36,528 bases of DNA, from positions 1 to 36,528 of IMG/VR virus record IMGVR_UViG_3300026512_000038, one strand, 5' to 3'. Both the position numbers and the translations under genes were made by a program. The notes beneath the pieces are model-generated. The model did not search any database. It was given only the letters and a program-made list of their open reading frames with translations, and was not told the origin of the DNA. Source of the stretch: a virus. Below, one piece after another: positions 9,401 to 16,403 of the stretch (position 1 is its first letter; every line of letters begins with the position of its first letter).

Positions 9401-11533
9401 TACTCTGACGAGTTATTAAGATATCTGGTAGACAGTGGCAGGATAAGTGAAGACGTTGCCAAAATGATTAAAGAAAAAAATTTGTTTTACGTGCCTTTTT
9501 ATCGGGTGATGGACTATGAGCCTCCAGTGGGCGGTTTAAGTAGTAAGAAGTTTACTAACTTATTCAATCCTATAAAAAGGTTAAAGGGGTCTTCCAGGGA
9601 TATTTATAGCCCATTAGAAAGCCTAATATACAATACTTATACGATGATTAATATTGCGGAGAGGAACAGAATAGGGCATGCGTTAAATGAGATTGCAAAA
9701 ATCCCTGGAATGGGTAAGTTTATTGAGCGTGTTCCTTTTAGAATGAAACCTGTTAAGATGACCAAAGCGGAAGCTTTAAAGGCAATAGTAAAAGATTTAC
9801 CAGAAGAAGAGCGGAAAATATTTTTAAAAGAGTTAAAAGACCTGCCTAAAGAAGAGCTTAATAAACTGGTAACAACATTTAGACCACATATAAAAGCAGG
9901 ACCAAACGAGGCTATATTTTACGTAAACGGCAAGCCTGTCTTATTTGAACTTGACCCAGAATTGGCGAGGTCGCTTAATAATGTTGATGCTGCCAATACC
10001 AGTGTATTAATAAAAATTTTAAGTTATCCTGCTCAATGGTTAAGGGCGGGTGCGACTACATTTTCTCCTGAGTTTGGTTTAAGAAACCCTGCCAGAGACC
10101 AGTTGACCGCTTTTTTACAGACTAAATATGGTTTTAAACCAGGGATAGACTTCTTAAGGGGTCTATTCCATATGATAAAAAAGGATGAGCTATGGCAAAA
10201 GTTTAACGCTAGTGGTGCTGCACACAGTGCGCTAGTTTCCCTTGATAGAGATTACCTATCCCATAACCTTAAAGAGTTAATAGGTGGCGCTAAGATAAAA
10301 GGGATGGTAAAGAACCCTTTAAAACTCATCCAAGCTCTGTCGGAATATACAGAAGAGGCGACGAGAGTTGGTGAATTTGCTAGAGCGCTAAAGAAAGAGA
10401 AAGGTCATTATGAAGGTCTTTTACGGGCGGGCATGGCAGGCAGAGAAATAACGATGGATTTTGCAAGACAAGGTGGGACGGCTGCTAGATATTTGAATGC
10501 TATCAGTGCCTTTTGGAATGCAAGGATGGAAGGTATTGACAAAATGGTAAGGACATTCAGAGAGCAGCCTTTAAAAACTTCCAGCAAAGCCTTTTTAGGG
10601 ATAACATTACCATCTATATTGCTTTGGTATATCAATAAAGACGATCCGTATTATCAGGAACTCCCTGAATGGCGTAAAGTATTATTCTGGAATATTGTTT
10701 TACACAATGACGATGGGACATTAAAAACCATTATCTCCCTTCCAAAACCTTTTGAATACGGTCTCCTTTTTGGGTCTATTCCTGAATCTGCTTTGGATTG
10801 GATATATCGGGATGACCCTGATAATATGAAGGAGACGGCATCTCAAATAGCACAAGCGCTGAAACTTGTGCCTCTTCCAACGGCAACAGTTCCTATAATT
10901 GAGTGGTGGGCAAATAAGAGTATGTTTTTTGATAGACCTATAGTCCCTCGGGATAAAGAGGTGTTAGAGCCAGTTTTACAATATGGGACACATACATCTG
11001 AGACGGTAAAATTGGTTGCGAAGATTATGGATAAGGTTCCAGGGCTAAAAGAAGTAGCAAGTCCCGCCAAAATTGAAAATCTTCTTCATGGTTACTTTGC
11101 TGGTGGTGGTTCCTTAGCATTAAAAGCTGGAGACGAATTAATTAAACATTTTGGGATTGTAGATACTCCACCAGACCCAAAAATGACCTTGGCGGATATC
11201 CCTGGAATAAAGGCATTTATAACTCGCTTTCCATCTGCCAACACAAAATCAATTGAAGATTTTTATAAAAAATATAACGAATTAAATAGAAAATGGGAGA
11301 GCGCCAAAGAAAAAGCAGGGATAAGAGGTTATGAGATAAAAACTGCAACTCCACCAAATCTGTTATATTATCGCAAAGTAGCAAAAACTTTGAGCACATT
11401 AAGAAAGCAGTCGGATATAATTTATAATAGCAAAAATATATCTCCAGAGGAAAAGCGTGAGATGCTTGATAATATTTATTTAAGCATGATAAACGTTGCT
11501 AGGGCTGCTTTAGGTAAAAAAGAAATTAAATAA
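6494..11533 (+). CDS. Giant polyvalent ejection protein with zincin-type metallopeptidase motif and LPD38-like C-terminal domain
   Basis: The product is 1679 residues. The N-terminus has two ~35-residue repeats ('VLEDRDPAFKSL', 'VLRDRDPDFKNL'). A Pro/Glu/Lys-rich linker covers ~250-310. A zincin motif H719-E-I-G-H723 is followed by a likely third ligand in 'SEGFAEF' (E753 or E757). Long helical regions follow. Around residues 1330-1450 is 'LPSILLWYINKDDPYY' and 'LPKPFEYGLLFGSIPES', which resembles large polyvalent protein domain 38. Such proteins are thought to be ejected with the DNA. It is in the position of T7 gp16 (1318 residues), with a peptidase in place of a transglycosylase. The target (host protein, cell wall or self) is unknown. 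Confidence 0.8.
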   Translation: MLLLQKVLEDRDPAFKSLTPQEKSQVIVQLANQPSKLFQVLRDRDPDFKNLSFEEKKQVWERLLNDVKQKQGTDLLKSELAIKQDTQGIEEPPNIFTMGKKAGKALSNVEHAARGLAETGASFGTSTVAFPVSGLGMLYHLGKAFATKGKIDDEDLRAAEEFGNKIASYLQYQPQTEYGKIYNEYLSKVMSIPHEAVVAAGNKLVERGWHPALVTALTTPAELAAYGVLFKGLEKPFERPAVPEIKAPKDFLKPAEEPKTAPKEPEPEVPKEPTEPTEPEVKPEPETPKPEVKPEPKTEPAPESVETGKKPEREPWQMTLEEYKKEYFKPGSAYNEEAQETWRTWQKQKLQGIRGKNEEPPYGIKDFKDLVDKMARDFHKYEVDMALTKQEPVLETVLKDYPDLQKKYNIKLKPKSEIKTSEPEPTPEVELPKETQANEIREGERGLGPKEVWEMTADDYAEKVGAVTPVERSMARQEWKDKVWDAYREGKFYLSAATDDVIRVIEKREGLYDYEPESYAQEYQPPDKEDYSHAYYQEGLNEVKKQMLENYERVRNVLYDYGINSKDLTSHAGQPGLQMIRSKFGFKAVKKKGLPLDELGQRIQGVAPELLPENPDANDVYNLLDELPAKRDIQNYTGRVKYRVDKEEEAEPAKSSIEFNPIPKGKRRSAIIKLLSKKLDVPIRIGKFRTNKGKIRGIYKPTEKVIRLAKANDIETLSHEIGHHIQKLLGFPDALPDEVRKLAYEGADDLDSEGFAEFVRYYITKPGKVKKEAPNFYAEFERRLEMFPDVQDVLDKAREAWHIWQQSPAVARIDSFIVRGGKKKPLLTKEKLNQIYTQVKDDLHPLQVLKKEAEKRAGRKLFSFEDPYVLARLTRGWARKAEQFLKYRTFQYDFETGVKFTGKSLKDILKPVAKRGELSLLEDYLIAKRAINDERILKGFKGIIAKKDFETVVEQLEPKFKDVAEELYKYSDELLRYLVDSGRISEDVAKMIKEKNLFYVPFYRVMDYEPPVGGLSSKKFTNLFNPIKRLKGSSRDIYSPLESLIYNTYTMINIAERNRIGHALNEIAKIPGMGKFIERVPFRMKPVKMTKAEALKAIVKDLPEEERKIFLKELKDLPKEELNKLVTTFRPHIKAGPNEAIFYVNGKPVLFELDPELARSLNNVDAANTSVLIKILSYPAQWLRAGATTFSPEFGLRNPARDQLTAFLQTKYGFKPGIDFLRGLFHMIKKDELWQKFNASGAAHSALVSLDRDYLSHNLKELIGGAKIKGMVKNPLKLIQALSEYTEEATRVGEFARALKKEKGHYEGLLRAGMAGREITMDFARQGGTAARYLNAISAFWNARMEGIDKMVRTFREQPLKTSSKAFLGITLPSILLWYINKDDPYYQELPEWRKVLFWNIVLHNDDGTLKTIISLPKPFEYGLLFGSIPESALDWIYRDDPDNMKETASQIAQALKLVPLPTATVPIIEWWANKSMFFDRPIVPRDKEVLEPVLQYGTHTSETVKLVAKIMDKVPGLKEVASPAKIENLLHGYFAGGGSLALKAGDELIKHFGIVDTPPDPKMTLADIPGIKAFITRFPSANTKSIEDFYKKYNELNRKWESAKEKAGIRGYEIKTATPPNLLYYRKVAKTLSTLRKQSDIIYNSKNISPEEKREMLDNIYLSMINVARAALGKKEIK

Positions 11534-11544
11534 AGGGGGATATT

Positions 11545-11811
11545 ATGGAGATGTGTTCACTTCATGAAAAATTAGAGAATAAAATAGATGATATCTTTGA
11601 AAGATTAAGCAATAGGAAAAGCGCTGACGATGTTCAAGATGAACGCCTCAATAGGATAGAGGGCGCCATTCAACGTATTGAGAAAAAAACAGATTGCCTT
11701 AAAAAACAAATTTCTCAAGTCTCAGTAAAGGTTGGCATTATTATGGGTGTATTTTCTACAATTATCGCTATTTTACAGGTTTTGCCTGTTATAAAAACCA
11801 TATTAAAATAA
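11545..11811 (+). CDS. XhlA-like membrane-anchored coiled-coil protein (possible holin partner)
   Basis: The 88-residue product has a charged coiled-coil N-terminal part (residues ~5-58, heptad-like 'ERLNRIEGAIQRIEKK') and one C-terminal membrane segment (~63-83). This is the layout of haemolysin XhlA proteins, which are coded near phage lysis genes and may help holin function. The lysozyme gene lies about 1.9 kb downstream and no other strong holin candidate is seen between. GGGGGA precedes the ATG. Confidence 0.7.
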   Translation: MEMCSLHEKLENKIDDIFERLSNRKSADDVQDERLNRIEGAIQRIEKKTDCLKKQISQVSVKVGIIMGVFSTIIAILQVLPVIKTILK

Positions 11812-11828
11812 GAAAAGGGGGGATAATA

Positions 11829-12137
11829 ATGATAACTGCATTACCAAAAGATGCTCATAGAGAAACTATCCAGGCTGGGTCAAGGATTTTTATTTTTAAT
11901 GTCTCAGTTACAGCCAACACGTGGGCAGCAATAACGTTGCCAGAGGGGATAGACAGCAAAAACATTTTGATAAGAAATAGGAACAATATGAGTTATAAGT
12001 TGTCTCATGAGGCTGATGGGGATTATATTACTGTTAACTCTGAGCTATCTTTAAACATAGCTTGTGATGGTGGGACAACGCTATTCTATGTCCAAACCGA
12101 AAGCGATACTGTTTTTGAAGTTTTAGTTTTAAGATAA
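11829..12137 (+). CDS. Small beta-rich structural protein, unknown
   Basis: The 102-residue product alternates short hydrophobic strands ('RIFIFNVSV', 'TLFYVQTE', 'FEVLVLR') with polar turns, and has no cysteine pair, membrane segment or catalytic motif. It lies between the XhlA-like gene and two other unrecognised genes, each with its own strong ribosome binding site. The pattern resembles small decoration or tail-spike base proteins of other phages, but this is inference from composition and place. Confidence 0.55.
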   Translation: MITALPKDAHRETIQAGSRIFIFNVSVTANTWAAITLPEGIDSKNILIRNRNNMSYKLSHEADGDYITVNSELSLNIACDGGTTLFYVQTESDTVFEVLVLR

Positions 12138-12147
12138 GGGGGTTAAT

Positions 12148-12906
12148 ATGATGACTTTTTCTGCTATAAGAGGAGCACAAATAATAGACGTAACAAAGGA
12201 TTGTGAATTCCAGTGGGGTCAAAAGCCAGCATCTTGTTACGCATATTTACAAGTTTCCAGTGCATCTGGAAACTTTACAGAGGGTGAAACAGTTAGTTCT
12301 ACTAGTGCATCTGCTACAGTATTTAGCTCATATGTAGATGGTGGCAGAGTTTATGTTACTGATGTAAGCGGAACATTCCAAACTGGTGAGACTATTACAG
12401 GCAGTTCAAGTAATCAAACTGCGACTGTGGATGGATTCGTGTCGGAAAGAAGTTGGACTAGCACACCAAACAATATTATACGTGGAACTTTTCCTAATAG
12501 CATTATTTCTAAAGATATTGATGATTATTTAGAATGGGAAAGCACAAGAACTGGAAGTGGAAATATTGGATTATTAAAAATTATTGTTCCTAAAAACGGT
12601 ATATATGGGGTTATTATTATAGGAGGTGTTGGTGATAGAGTTGATTCTAAAATTTTTAGTAGGATGTTCCAATGGAGAGTAGTCCCTACTTATGCAACTC
12701 CTATTTCTATTGGTATGGCGTATGCAAGTAGTATTGAATTTAATAAATTTTTAGGTATATCTCAAACTTTAACTTTTTTCCCAGTTATGAAATACGGTAA
12801 TGAAGGGCAAGAAATGCAAATATTTTCTCTTTATTTTTATCAAAATAACAAAGGAACAGCTAGATGGCGTATTCACAACATCAGAATCTTAAAATTAGTA
12901 GTTTAA
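12148..12906 (+). CDS. Virion-associated beta-repeat protein, unknown
   Basis: The 252-residue product has two copies of a Gly/Thr/Ser beta motif, 'SGNFTEGETVSST' (residues ~40-52) and 'SGTFQTGETITGS' (~75-87), each followed by an Ala-Thr-Val strand. This 'G.F..GE.v.g..s.a' repeat is frequent in phage structural and adhesin-like proteins. The C-terminal half is beta-rich ('YGVIIIGGVGD'). The gene is AT-rich like the fibre genes. I infer a surface structural role; an exact function is not supported. Confidence 0.55.
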   Translation: MMTFSAIRGAQIIDVTKDCEFQWGQKPASCYAYLQVSSASGNFTEGETVSSTSASATVFSSYVDGGRVYVTDVSGTFQTGETITGSSSNQTATVDGFVSERSWTSTPNNIIRGTFPNSIISKDIDDYLEWESTRTGSGNIGLLKIIVPKNGIYGVIIIGGVGDRVDSKIFSRMFQWRVVPTYATPISIGMAYASSIEFNKFLGISQTLTFFPVMKYGNEGQEMQIFSLYFYQNNKGTARWRIHNIRILKLVV

Positions 12907-12918
12907 AGGAGCAACACT

Positions 12919-13434
12919 ATGATTTACGATACAACAAATTTAGAACAGTCTCCACATTTTAGTCCTGAAGACAGACAACTATACTGGCTAAACAAAGAAC
13001 ATACAATCTTAACTGACGGCTACAAACTATTCGACTATTCACCTTCTATCGGAGTCCAAGAGCGCCAGTATGCCGAAGTCCCTACAAACCATCAGCATAT
13101 TGATTACGAACTTATCAAGTCTACAATAGACAAATTTGCTCAAGCTGATGCTACTCGTGACGATGTTGTTTCTTTTCTCACTTCAAAGGGATTTTCAACT
13201 GAAAGAGCTAACTGGTGGATTGACTTGTTTATTGATGCTGTAGCCGAATTTACTCTTCAACCAAACAGTTTTGATAATTGTAAAATATGGGTAAAAGGGC
13301 AGTTAGATAATGGTAAGTCAAGCGATAAAGTTACAGAGATGTTGATTGGGATGCTGGCATTTGCAGACATTATAAAAACCAATATTGTTGTTTATAAAGA
13401 TAACTTACCTTATAGACAGGTGGCAACATGTTAA
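12919..13434 (+). CDS. Hypothetical protein, late operon
   Basis: The 171-residue product has a Tyr/Asp-rich first third ('EDRQLYWLNKEH') and a helical remainder with 'SFLTSKGFSTERANWWIDLF' (~residues 85-104), which looks like a UBA-like or small three-helix fold. I do not recognise it. It follows a strong AAAGGAG and precedes a tiny gene and the lysozyme, so it belongs to the late structural and lysis unit. Confidence 0.55.
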   Translation: MIYDTTNLEQSPHFSPEDRQLYWLNKEHTILTDGYKLFDYSPSIGVQERQYAEVPTNHQHIDYELIKSTIDKFAQADATRDDVVSFLTSKGFSTERANWWIDLFIDAVAEFTLQPNSFDNCKIWVKGQLDNGKSSDKVTEMLIGMLAFADIIKTNIVVYKDNLPYRQVATC

Positions 13435-13484
13435 CAAAACATGAAAAATCTATAGAAAAAAACTTTTAAACAAAGGAGAATAAC

Positions 13485-13658
13485 ATGGAACAAAAAATTA
13501 ATACAGCTAAAATCATCATGATTACTAGTAGAATATTTAATGAGGTTTTAAATGCTGCTAGTGATGGAAAAATTACGGTCAGAGAATTTTTAAACATCGC
13601 CGAAAGTGTTTTAAATGAGTTTGGTTATGACTTAGATAAAATTGCCATTAAACTTTAA
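13485..13658 (+). CDS. Small helical protein (57 aa) before the lysozyme gene
   Basis: ATG at 13485 is preceded by AAAGGAG and followed by 57 codons to TAA at 13656-13658. The predicted product is one amphipathic helix-turn-helix ('IIMITSRIFNEVLNAASDGK' then 'TVREFLNIAESVLNEFG'), which looks like short phage proteins of the type 'D GKIT..E...l....'. It lacks a convincing membrane segment, so a holin role is not supported. Its ribosome binding site and tight spacing to the lysozyme gene argue that it is real. Confidence 0.65.
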   Translation: MEQKINTAKIIMITSRIFNEVLNAASDGKITVREFLNIAESVLNEFGYDLDKIAIKL

Positions 13659-13669
13659 AGGAGATAAGA

Positions 13670-14197
13670 ATGGTTAAAGACCTTGATTATCTTTTTAAAA
13701 GGCTCAACGATATTAGCGAGGCGGTAAATTGTTTAAAAAAGTGCCTTCAAGCGATGCAAGCTGAACAAGAGAAGGTAGAGCCTAAAGAAGTTAAGGAGTT
13801 GAAAAAGCGCCTTAAAAAATTTGAAGGAATTCGCTTGTTTCCCTACCGTTGCTCAACAGGGCATCTGACCATTGGTTACGGACATAATCTTGAATCTAAG
13901 GGGATAACGCCTGACATTGCTGAGATACTCTTAGAGAAAGATATGCAAGATGCCTTTTATGACCTTAAAAAGTTACCAGAAGAATCTTGGAAGCATCTTA
14001 ACCTGAGACGCCAATGTGTGCTGGTAGAAATGATTTTTAATATGGGAGTGACAAAAGTTTTAAAATTTAAGCACATGCTAAAAGCGCTAGCAGAGAAAGA
14101 TTATAAAAGGGCTGCTGAGGAAATGCTGGACTCTAGGTGGGCTGAACAGGTGGGTGAGCGTGCTAAAACTTTAGCAAAAATTATGGAGGAAGGATAA
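13670..14197 (+). CDS. Endolysin: T4-type lysozyme (GH24) with N-terminal coiled coil
   Basis: The 175-residue product cleaves peptidoglycan glycan strands. Residues 1-45 form a charged coiled coil, unusual for the family. The GH24 domain begins at 'KKFEGIRLF': the catalytic Glu is E52, then C61 at +9 where T4 lysozyme has Asp20, then T67 at +15 in 'LTIGYGHN'. The E-x8-D/C-x5-T pattern is known for this family, so the cysteine does not imply loss of activity. No signal peptide is visible, so release depends on a holin such as the XhlA-like protein. AAAGGAG precedes the ATG. Confidence 0.92.
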   Translation: MVKDLDYLFKRLNDISEAVNCLKKCLQAMQAEQEKVEPKEVKELKKRLKKFEGIRLFPYRCSTGHLTIGYGHNLESKGITPDIAEILLEKDMQDAFYDLKKLPEESWKHLNLRRQCVLVEMIFNMGVTKVLKFKHMLKALAEKDYKRAAEEMLDSRWAEQVGERAKTLAKIMEEG

Positions 14198-14398
14198 ATG
14201 GCTAAAAAGAAAAAGAATTGGATACCTAAAGATTTAAAGAAGGGCGCTTTTACCGCTTACTGTAAGCGTCAGGGTTTTAAAGGCGTGACAAAGGCATGTA
14301 TTGAAAAGGGCAAACGGAGTAAAAATCCTACAACTAGGAAAAGGGCTGTCCTTGCAGAGAATTTTAGAAAAATGGCAAAAAAGAGAAAGAAAAAATAA
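14198..14398 (+). CDS. Small highly basic protein, last gene of the late operon
   Basis: The 66-residue product is about one third Lys/Arg, with basic ends and a conserved-looking core 'KKGAFTAYCKRQGF' (residues ~14-27). Its ATG directly follows the lysozyme stop, with AGGAGG inside the lysozyme end. Similar small basic proteins occur in virion modules of many phages; nucleic-acid binding or DNA condensation is a reasonable inference from charge only. Confidence 0.7.
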   Translation: MAKKKKNWIPKDLKKGAFTAYCKRQGFKGVTKACIEKGKRSKNPTTRKRAVLAENFRKMAKKRKKK

Positions 14399-14427
14399 AG
14401 AGGGCAAGGCAATCGACTTTACCCTCT
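14399..14427 (+). terminator. Hairpin after the late operon
   Basis: AGAGGG (14399-14404) pairs with CCCTCT (14422-14427), and after one mismatch four more pairs extend the stem. It starts right after the last late stop codon. There is no T-run immediately after; a T-rich stretch follows at ~14457-14471. It is a plausible weak terminator between converging operons. Confidence 0.5.
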
Positions 14428-14483
14428 GAGAGGCTATAGAATCCATTTAAAACGCTCTTTCTTTGTTTTTTAATAGTTTGATA

Positions 14484-14515
14484 TAGGCTAGGGCTAAAAA
14501 TAGCGCTCTAGCCTA
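14484..14515. terminator. Convergent hairpin at the meeting point of the two operons
   Basis: TAGGCTAGGGC (14484-14494) pairs with GCTCTAGCCTA (14505-14515): eleven base pairs with one G-U and a ten-base loop. It overlaps the last codons of the leftward operon and lies 86 bases after the late operon stop. It could end transcription from both sides, although neither side has a classical U-tract. Confidence 0.55.
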
Positions 14516-14943
14516 TTTAAATCGCTTACAGCCATATCCATAGTGATATTAGCATTTAATCCAGGGTCTATTTTTTGATATAGATTGAATAAGTGATCTA
14601 AAATTTTCTCTAGCCGTCTCTTCTCCTCTTTATCGTTCACCTTCTCCCAAATATCATTGCCTAGTCCCAGCAGGAAGTTTAAATAATACTTTAGGTCAAT
14701 CTCATCATAGTTTAAATTTTCAAAAAACTCTTTGCTCTTATTCATGGTGGTTTTTAACTGTTTATGTAAATTACCCTTAAAACTACCATAAATAAGTTTT
14801 TTAACAGCATCCCTTTGGCGTCTCAGGGCGTTTATATACGCCCAACTACCTCTGGGCAGCTTATATTCTTTTGCCATTAGGACAAAAGGATTATCGTCTA
14901 TACACGCCAGGAAAAAGAACTTTTTTTGATCTTTTTTAGCCAC
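14494..14943 (-). CDS. Hypothetical protein, last gene of the leftward operon
   Basis: I chose the GTG at 14943 because AAAGGAGG lies about seven bases upstream; the in-frame ATG at 14976 lies inside a repeat tract and has no such site. The 149-residue product is Lys/Leu-rich and helical, with 'LPRGSWAYINALRRQRDAVK' in the middle. I do not recognise a family. It is separated from the rest of the operon by a ~230-base degenerate-repeat tract and ends in a hairpin. Confidence 0.7.
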   Translation of the reverse strand: MAKKDQKKFFFLACIDDNPFVLMAKEYKLPRGSWAYINALRRQRDAVKKLIYGSFKGNLHKQLKTTMNKSKEFFENLNYDEIDLKYYLNFLLGLGNDIWEKVNDKEEKRRLEKILDHLFNLYQKIDPGLNANITMDMAVSDLNRLERYF

Positions 14944-14959
14944 TTCAAACCTCCTTTGC

Positions 14960-15172
14960 TTTACAGGATGTTGCATTGCTAGACCGTAGCTTTACAATTC
15001 TTTACACTACTATACCCATGCCCACCATTACGATACGTTACACTGCCGCTGCTTTACCTTACCTTTCTTTGCCACCGCATAGCTATACGGTGCTATACCC
15101 TTGCTATTCAGAACTATACTCATCATTGCCTTTGCGTTTCAAAGCTACTCAATACCTTTGCTTTTCTCCACC
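14960..15172. repeat. Degenerate short-word repeat tract 1 (no gene)
   Basis: This 213-base stretch is full of the words TTTGC, TTACC, TTGC and CTAYACC on the plus strand (GCAAA, GGTAA, GGTATAG on the transcribed minus strand), spaced about 5-6 or 10-12 bases. No gene with a ribosome binding site lies in it. It forms the untranslated gap before the last gene of the leftward operon. Tract 2 (15890-16400) has the same vocabulary. Confidence 0.75.
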
Positions 15173-15174
15173 CT

Positions 15175-15465
15175 TTATTTTTTGCAGGAGATATAAATAA
15201 AAGCATCTCCAGTATATGGGTTAAATTCAAGCCTACTTACATCGTAAAAACATTTATAAGCAGGCTCTTTAGATTCATCTATATAACCGACTAGAGAGAT
15301 AGATGGTTCAATAAAAATAAAAATTCTTTCAACGCCATCCACCAATTTGGTTTTATTAACGCCTGCATGTGTTTCATAAAAAAGGTAACAACTGTTTCCT
15401 TTTATCATTAATATCTCTTTATTAAAATGATAACGAATTATTTTTTTACCTTTTAATAAAAACAT
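15175..15465 (-). CDS. Hypothetical small beta-rich protein
   Basis: The 96-residue product alternates hydrophobic and charged residues ('RYHFNKEILMIKGNSCYLFY', 'RIFIFIEPSISLVGYID'), suggesting a small beta-barrel. GGAGGA precedes the ATG. It is the third gene of a small cassette (15863 down to 15175) bounded on both sides by the degenerate repeat tracts. No family is recognised. Confidence 0.65.
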   Translation of the reverse strand: MFLLKGKKIIRYHFNKEILMIKGNSCYLFYETHAGVNKTKLVDGVERIFIFIEPSISLVGYIDESKEPAYKCFYDVSRLEFNPYTGDAFIYISCKK

Positions 15466-15466
15466 C

Positions 15467-15667
15467 TTAATCCTCCTCTTTAGGTTTATAATATTGGCAA
15501 TCGGTTACAAAATCACACCAGGAACAGTGGTCGTCCCAAAAAGTTGTATGAAAAGGACATTCCGTATTGTCGCAAGGTCTTACATATTTGTAATATTCTA
15601 CCCTTAACTCTCCAATCGCTTGCTCATGTTCTTTGATTTTGTTTACTATTTCTTCCAGTTTTTGCAT
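15467..15667 (-). CDS. Small Cys-rich (zinc-ribbon-like) protein, paralogue A
   Basis: The 66-residue product has a helical N-terminus and a Cys-rich C-terminus: 'PCDNTECPFH', then 'HCSWCDFVTDC' and 'YYKPK'. The pattern C-N-x2-C-x-F, CSW-x2-FV-x2-C, YK is shared with the neighbouring product at 15684-15863, so the two genes look like a tandem duplication. It probably binds a metal ion. GGAG precedes the ATG, and the stop nearly abuts the next gene. Confidence 0.7.
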   Translation of the reverse strand: MQKLEEIVNKIKEHEQAIGELRVEYYKYVRPCDNTECPFHTTFWDDHCSWCDFVTDCQYYKPKEED

Positions 15668-15683
15668 TTTAAAACTCCTTTTT

Positions 15684-15863
15684 TTATTTTTCTTTATAAT
15701 CAGGACATTTATTCACAAACCATATCCAGGAGCAATTTTTTTTATAGGTTTTATCAAAAAATTTACAAGATTTATTTTGACATGGCACTATCATATCATT
15801 ACATAAATTTGTAATTTTATTTTCACGTATCACAATTTCTTTTGTTATTTCTTTTGTCCTCAT
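15684..15863 (-). CDS. Small Cys-rich (zinc-ribbon-like) protein, paralogue B
   Basis: I chose the ATG at 15863, which has GGAGAG a few bases upstream, over an upstream ATG at 15905 that lies at the edge of the repeat tract. The 59-residue product ends with 'PCQNKSCKFF', 'NCSWIWFVNKC' and 'DYK', matching the cysteine pattern of paralogue A at 15467. It is the first gene after the long repeat tract in the direction of transcription. Confidence 0.7.
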   Translation of the reverse strand: MRTKEITKEIVIRENKITNLCNDMIVPCQNKSCKFFDKTYKKNCSWIWFVNKCPDYKEK

Positions 15864-15889
15864 AATATTGCTCTCCTTTTTTTTAACGT

Positions 15890-16400
15890 TGCTAAACGTT
15901 GACAATCCATACTATACGTTACCTTTGCATATGCATAACCTTACCAAACTCTGCCTTACCCTTGCCTCCCCTCACCACACCTTGCTTTACCTTTGCATGT
16001 CTATCCCAAACCTTACCCTGCCTTTGCACCACTGATCTTTGCTTTACTATCCTTTGCCTTTGCCTTGCCCAGCTGAGGTCTGCCCTACCCTGCTTTTGCT
16101 ATGCTTTAGGACACAAAGCCTTACCAATGCTCCGCTCCTTATTACTATTGCTATACTCCGCCCTTGCCTCTCTCTGCCCCGCCTTACCGTTGCCCTACTT
16201 CTCATTGCCACAGCAGGACACAAAGCTTTGCCCTTGCCTTTGCTTTACTACTGATTACTTTGCTATCCTCTGCCATGGCTATGCCTTCTCAACAGTCCAT
16301 TGCTTTACCCTCGCATTGCCTTGATAAACTTTACCATTCATTGCCTTTGCGGAGCCCCTAGCCTATGCAAATCTTTACTTATCTTTTCAGTGCCGTTGCC
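15890..16400. repeat. Degenerate short-word repeat tract 2 (no gene, ~510 bp)
   Basis: This gene-free stretch is built almost wholly of TTTGC, TTACC and TTGCC words on the plus strand; by eye I count about 11, 9 and 12 copies. On the transcribed minus strand these read GCAAA, GGTAA and GGCAA. Spacing is irregular, mostly 5-6 bases or multiples. One exact 12-mer, AGGACACAAAGC, occurs at 16108-16119 and 16215-16226. Stops occur in all minus frames. No CRISPR-like unit, tRNA or promoter is seen. It lies between the RAMP-like gene and the Cys-rich cassette. Confidence 0.8.
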
Positions 16401-16403
16401 CTA

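Noticed and set aside
13428-13469. A 13-codon frame overlapping the end of the 12919 gene
   Set aside because: Too short to support; the downstream 57-codon gene has a far better start.
13861-13881. Lysozyme judged inactive because Cys replaces the usual Asp
   Set aside because: E-x8-D/C-x5-T with Cys is an accepted variant in GH24 phage lysozymes, so no loss of function is claimed.
14976-15200. A 74-codon plus-strand frame in the first repeat tract
   Set aside because: Same cause: low-complexity sequence with few stops and no ribosome binding site.
15899-16324. A 141-codon plus-strand frame with a Leu/Pro/Cys-rich product
   Set aside because: It is open only because the TTTGC/TTACC repeat words lack stops on this strand. 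It has no ribosome binding site and opposes the operon.
15890-16400. CRISPR or tandem guide-type array
   Set aside because: There is no repeat of constant length with regular spacers; only short degenerate words, so no array can be supported.
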